From positions 1-8,401 of the forward strand of contig CAZFIO010000097.1 of the NCBI GenBank assembly GCA_964519585.1: a stretch of DNA of 8,401 nt, given 5' to 3'. The notes under the pieces were generated by a model. The model was not told the origin of the DNA, searched no databases, and saw only the letters and a program-made list of their open reading frames with translations. Below, piece after piece: positions 6,246 through 8,401 of the stretch. Made by a program: the position numbers and the translations under genes. Every line of letters starts with the position of its first letter. Position 1 is the stretch's first letter. This DNA is from CAZFIO01 sp964519585 (lineage in GTDB: Bacteria > Bacillota > Clostridia > Tissierellales > Tissierellaceae).

Positions 6246-6590
6246 ATGAGGATTGATAAGGGATTTATTGGAGGGTCTAGCAACCTCTTGGTCTTACATT
6301 TACTTAAGACCAGGGATATGTATGGCTATGAAATTATCAGAGAGTTGGAGGAAAAGTCAGAAAATGTTTTTCAATATAAGGAGGGTACCCTTTACCCGGT
6401 CCTTCACAGGTTTGAGAAGGAGGGTTGGGTCAAGTCTTATAAATCAAAGGGAGATACAGGACGGGAAAGGAAATACTATAGGATAACAGAAAAGGGAATA
6501 AAACAACTGGTGGAAGAAAGAAATCAATGGAAAGTTTTCACATCATCAGTTGGCAAGGTAATAGGTGGTGATTCTCATGCATTTGCATAA
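6246..6590 (+). CDS. PadR-family transcriptional repressor
   Basis: This 114-residue winged-helix DNA-binding protein of the compact PadR class probably represses its own operon. The conserved core runs from NLLVLHLLKTRDMYGYEI (13-30) through EGTLYPVLHRFEKEGWV (46-62) to GRERKYYRITEKG (72-84), the wing. The C-terminal dimerisation helix is short. ATG 6246 is chosen because GGGAGG (6233-6238) sits seven bases ahead of it. The in-frame ATG 6231 lies upstream of that site, at the edge of operator O2, and has no ribosome binding site. The strong promoter and two operators just upstream suggest autoregulation. The stop overlaps the start of the next gene by 14 bases. PadR genes are often paired with DUF1700/HAAS-like membrane proteins, as here. 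The inducing signal is unknown. Confidence 0.93.
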   Translation: MRIDKGFIGGSSNLLVLHLLKTRDMYGYEIIRELEEKSENVFQYKEGTLYPVLHRFEKEGWVKSYKSKGDTGRERKYYRITEKGIKQLVEERNQWKVFTSSVGKVIGGDSHAFA

Positions 6591-7284
6591 AAAGGATGAG
6601 TTTTTAGGCAAGGTAATCTCTTATGTGAAGTTTTCCTTTGACAGGGAGGATATAAGGGAGGAAATAAACAACCATATACTTGATAGGATTGAATATTATG
6701 AAGCCAAGGGATATGAAAAGAGTCAGGCAGAAGATTTAGCCATAAATGCCATGGGAGATGCGGAGGAAATTGGGACCCAGCTAAATAAGGAACATAGCCC
6801 TGTCATAGGCTGGACTTGGAAGGTTACTAACTATATGGCGGCCTGGATCTTGATTATAAATTTATTGGGTCTACTCTTTTTTCTACCCAACCTGCTTCCA
6901 GTTTCCACTAGCCAGGGTATTCCAAAAGAGGAAATTGTCTGGAAGCAAAGGGTCAATGAAAAAATTCAAATCGATGACAGGGTTATAAAATACAAGGACC
7001 TGGTCTATGATAAGTCCGGAAACCTCTATATAGGATATTCCTATTATGAAAAGGGATTATGGGGCAGGGGTTGGACCTTTGGTCATCCATGGACTATTTG
7101 GGATAATCTAGGTGGTGTGTATAATACAGGTGGTGGGTATTTGTCTGGTGGAATTATCACAAGGGGAAGATGGCGAGTAGCTAAGTTTAATAAAAATGCC
7201 TCATCTGTAATTATCAATTACTCTATCTACGATAGAAGTATAAAAGTGGAAATTCCTATAGAGGCAGGTGGAGGCCATGACTAG
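6577..7284 (+). CDS. Membrane protein with N-terminal DUF1700/HAAS-like (permease-prefix-like) domain
   Basis: This 235-residue protein begins with a helical cytoplasmic domain (about 5-75). The segment REDIREEINNHILDRIEYYE, then AINAMGDAEEIGTQLNKEH, matches the pattern of the DUF1700/HAAS and permease-prefix modules that commonly follow PadR genes. One membrane helix (about 84-107) leads to an outside domain of roughly 125 residues. That domain is rich in Gly and Trp (WGRGWTFGHPWTIWDN, 163-178) and ends in beta-type segments such as VIINYSIYDRSIKVEIPI. The outside domain is not one I can name. ATG 6577 is preferred over GTG 6565 because GGTGAT (6567-6572) precedes it. The gene overlaps padR upstream by 14 bases and the next gene by 8, so the three are probably translated together. 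A role in passing an envelope signal to PadR is plausible but inferred. Confidence 0.75.
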   Translation: MHLHKKDEFLGKVISYVKFSFDREDIREEINNHILDRIEYYEAKGYEKSQAEDLAINAMGDAEEIGTQLNKEHSPVIGWTWKVTNYMAAWILIINLLGLLFFLPNLLPVSTSQGIPKEEIVWKQRVNEKIQIDDRVIKYKDLVYDKSGNLYIGYSYYEKGLWGRGWTFGHPWTIWDNLGGVYNTGGGYLSGGIITRGRWRVAKFNKNASSVIINYSIYDRSIKVEIPIEAGGGHD

Positions 7285-7819
7285 AAAAAAGAAAATCATA
7301 AGAAACCTTATAATAATAATTGTTATTTATTTGCTACCTATAAATAAGACAGGGCTTTACTTAGATCCTATAAAGGCTCACAGGGATTCAGAAAGGAGTT
7401 CCCACTATGGCCCATCAGAAATTCTACATATAGAAGATTTTCCTAGAGGGAAATATATATTGGGTAAATATGACAAATGGTTTTCCTGCAATACAATCAA
7501 TAAGAAGCTGGCTATATTTTGGACCTTTGGATCTGGACCAGGAGGTATAGAAAATGACAGGGCAAAGCCCATGTCCTACTCATGGCAGGGGACCCTAGAA
7601 GATTTTATTCTCTTTGGGATTGTAAACGATGAAAGGATAGAAAAGGTTGAGCTGACCCTACATACAGATGAGGTATTTAGCCAGGAAGAATTTTATGATG
7701 ATATGTTTCTCTTCGTTTATAGTAGAGATGGGGGAACAAATAATTTTAAGTATTTAAGAGGCTATGATAAGGAAGGATCTATAATATTTGAAACCATAAA
7801 TCCAATGTATATTGACTAG
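7277..7819 (+). CDS. Uncharacterised membrane-anchored protein of the PadR operon
   Basis: I do not recognise a named family. The 180-residue product has a very basic start (MTRKKKIIRN), one hydrophobic segment (about 10-22, possibly an uncleaved anchor), and an outside region. That region contains HYGPSEILHIEDF (43-55), GKYILGKYDKWFSCNTINKK (58-77), FWTFGSGPGG (81-90) and a Tyr/Asp-rich C-terminal half with VNDERIEKVEL (116-126). There is a single cysteine at 71 and no lipobox. ATG 7277 is preferred to GTG 7268: AGGTGG (7266-7271) is five bases ahead, and the ATGACTAG overlap with the upstream stop fits translational coupling. It is the last gene of the PadR operon and its anchoring resembles that of its neighbour. 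An envelope or stress-related role is a guess from context only. Confidence 0.75.
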   Translation: MTRKKKIIRNLIIIIVIYLLPINKTGLYLDPIKAHRDSERSSHYGPSEILHIEDFPRGKYILGKYDKWFSCNTINKKLAIFWTFGSGPGGIENDRAKPMSYSWQGTLEDFILFGIVNDERIEKVELTLHTDEVFSQEEFYDDMFLFVYSRDGGTNNFKYLRGYDKEGSIIFETINPMYID

Positions 7820-7866
7820 GGCATATATACATTTCATATAGGATTTGTTATTATTAAATGTAGACA

Positions 7867-7895
7867 GAGGGGGTATATAGGTTATATACTCCTTT
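7867..7895 (+). terminator. Possible weak terminator after the PadR operon
   Basis: GGGGTATATA (7870-7879) pairs with TATATACTCC (7883-7892) through one G-T wobble around a three-base GGT loop. AGA/TTT-type pairs outside it, with further wobbles, can extend the stem to about 13. The T residues are largely inside the stem, and what follows (AAACTTATATGG) is not a proper T tract. Termination may therefore be leaky, and some glsA expression may come from readthrough. Confidence 0.4.
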
Positions 7896-7926
7896 AAACT
7901 TATATGGAAAATGGGGGTTATAAAGA

Positions 7927-8401
7927 ATGGAAAGTCTAATGGAGAAATCGGACTATGGGGCTTTATTAAAGAAAATAGTTGAGAGAAATATGGTCTACAA
8001 TAAACTGGGCAAGGTTGCATCCTACATACCAGCACTTGCTAGATCCAACCCCGAAGATATAGGCATAAGCCTATGGGATGTAGACGGGAATATATATTCT
8101 TATGGGGACTATGACAAAAAGTTTACCATACAAAGTATATCAAAGGTTGTAGGCTTAATCATAGGTTTGATGGACCATGGTGAAGATTATATTTTCAATA
8201 AGTTAAGTGTAGAGGCTACAAGAGAGGCCTTTGATTTTGTTGAAGGAAGCCTAGAAAAGCTTGATAACCCAATGACCAATGCAGGTGCAATTACTATTTG
8301 TTCCCTAATAAAGGGGGATAATAGTGAGGAAAAACTTGAAAGGGTACTGTCTTTCACAAGAAAATTATGTGGAAATGAGAATATAGGCATCAATCATAAA
8401 G
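7927..8401 (+). CDS. glsA: Glutaminase, N-terminal half (3' end outside window)
   Basis: This is the first 158 codons of a serine-dependent beta-lactamase-fold glutaminase, which hydrolyses L-glutamine to L-glutamate and ammonia in the cytoplasm. The full family length is about 305 residues, so roughly half is present. Visible family features are GKVASYIPALARSNPEDIGI (28-47, with substrate-contacting Tyr33), the catalytic S-x-x-K in IQSISK (Ser70, Lys73), and NPMTNAGAI (114-122, with Asn118 as the substrate-binding Asn). The loop that normally reads like E-P-T/S-G-x-x-F-N is diverged here to EATREAFD (96-103). The ATG follows GGGGG (7913-7917) at nine bases, an acceptable but not strong ribosome binding site. 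No clear promoter is seen in the 107-base gap after the PadR operon. The frame is open to the window edge. Confidence 0.95.
   Translation, partial: MESLMEKSDYGALLKKIVERNMVYNKLGKVASYIPALARSNPEDIGISLWDVDGNIYSYGDYDKKFTIQSISKVVGLIIGLMDHGEDYIFNKLSVEATREAFDFVEGSLEKLDNPMTNAGAITICSLIKGDNSEEKLERVLSFTRKLCGNENIGINHK

Noticed and set aside
7812..7840. glsA promoter using TTGACT at 7812-7817
   Set aside because: At 17-base spacing the -10 position reads CATATA, only three of six matches. No convincing promoter was found in this gap.
427..8401. Functional link between TAXI uptake and glutaminase (glutamate/glutamine metabolism)
   Set aside because: Some TAXI receptors bind glutamate or glutamine. However, the genes are 4 kb apart with two unrelated transcription units between them, and the ligand is not readable here.

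Overview
The window looks like chromosome from a low-GC Gram-positive anaerobe, probably class Clostridia or the Tissierellia group. The evidence is AT-rich spacers, strong purine-rich ribosome binding sites, mixed ATG/GTG/TTG starts, T-rich hairpin terminators, a lipoprotein-type binding protein and an LtaS-type enzyme. This placement is inferred from gene content and style, not from a marker phylogeny.

Region by region. (1) 1-299: the 3' end of serS (seryl-tRNA synthetase) and its terminator. (2) 300-4010: a complete TAXI-type TRAP transporter operon. It has a consensus-like promoter, a 5'-leader hairpin, a substrate-binding lipoprotein, a DUF1850 single-pass protein and a fused 4TM/12TM TRAP permease. 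The three genes overlap end to start. A long hairpin lies immediately after the binding-protein stop codon, yet inside the DUF1850 reading frame. (3) 4011-6005, minus strand: a single LtaS-like membrane sulfatase-fold enzyme, convergent with the transporter and sharing a bidirectional terminator with it. (4) 6006-6245: a divergent intergenic region. It holds a palindromic repeat with a GGGGACGGTCC core and a near-perfect sigma-A promoter. The promoter is wrapped in two tandem copies of an 8-5-8 inverted repeat, probably PadR operators. (5) 6246-7819: a three-gene, tightly overlapping operon encoding a PadR repressor, a membrane protein with a DUF1700/HAAS-like cytoplasmic domain and an extracytoplasmic domain, and a membrane-anchored protein I do not recognise. 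(6) 7927-8401: the 5' half of a glutaminase gene (glsA), cut by the window edge.

How the genes work together. The TAXI lipoprotein captures a small organic solute, and the permease imports it by coupling to an ion gradient. DUF1850 is a recurrent but uncharacterised partner of such systems. The PadR cassette looks autoregulated and directed at the cell envelope. Its third gene and the signal it responds to are the least explained part of the window and the best candidate for undescribed biology. LtaS and glutaminase appear to be independent single units.
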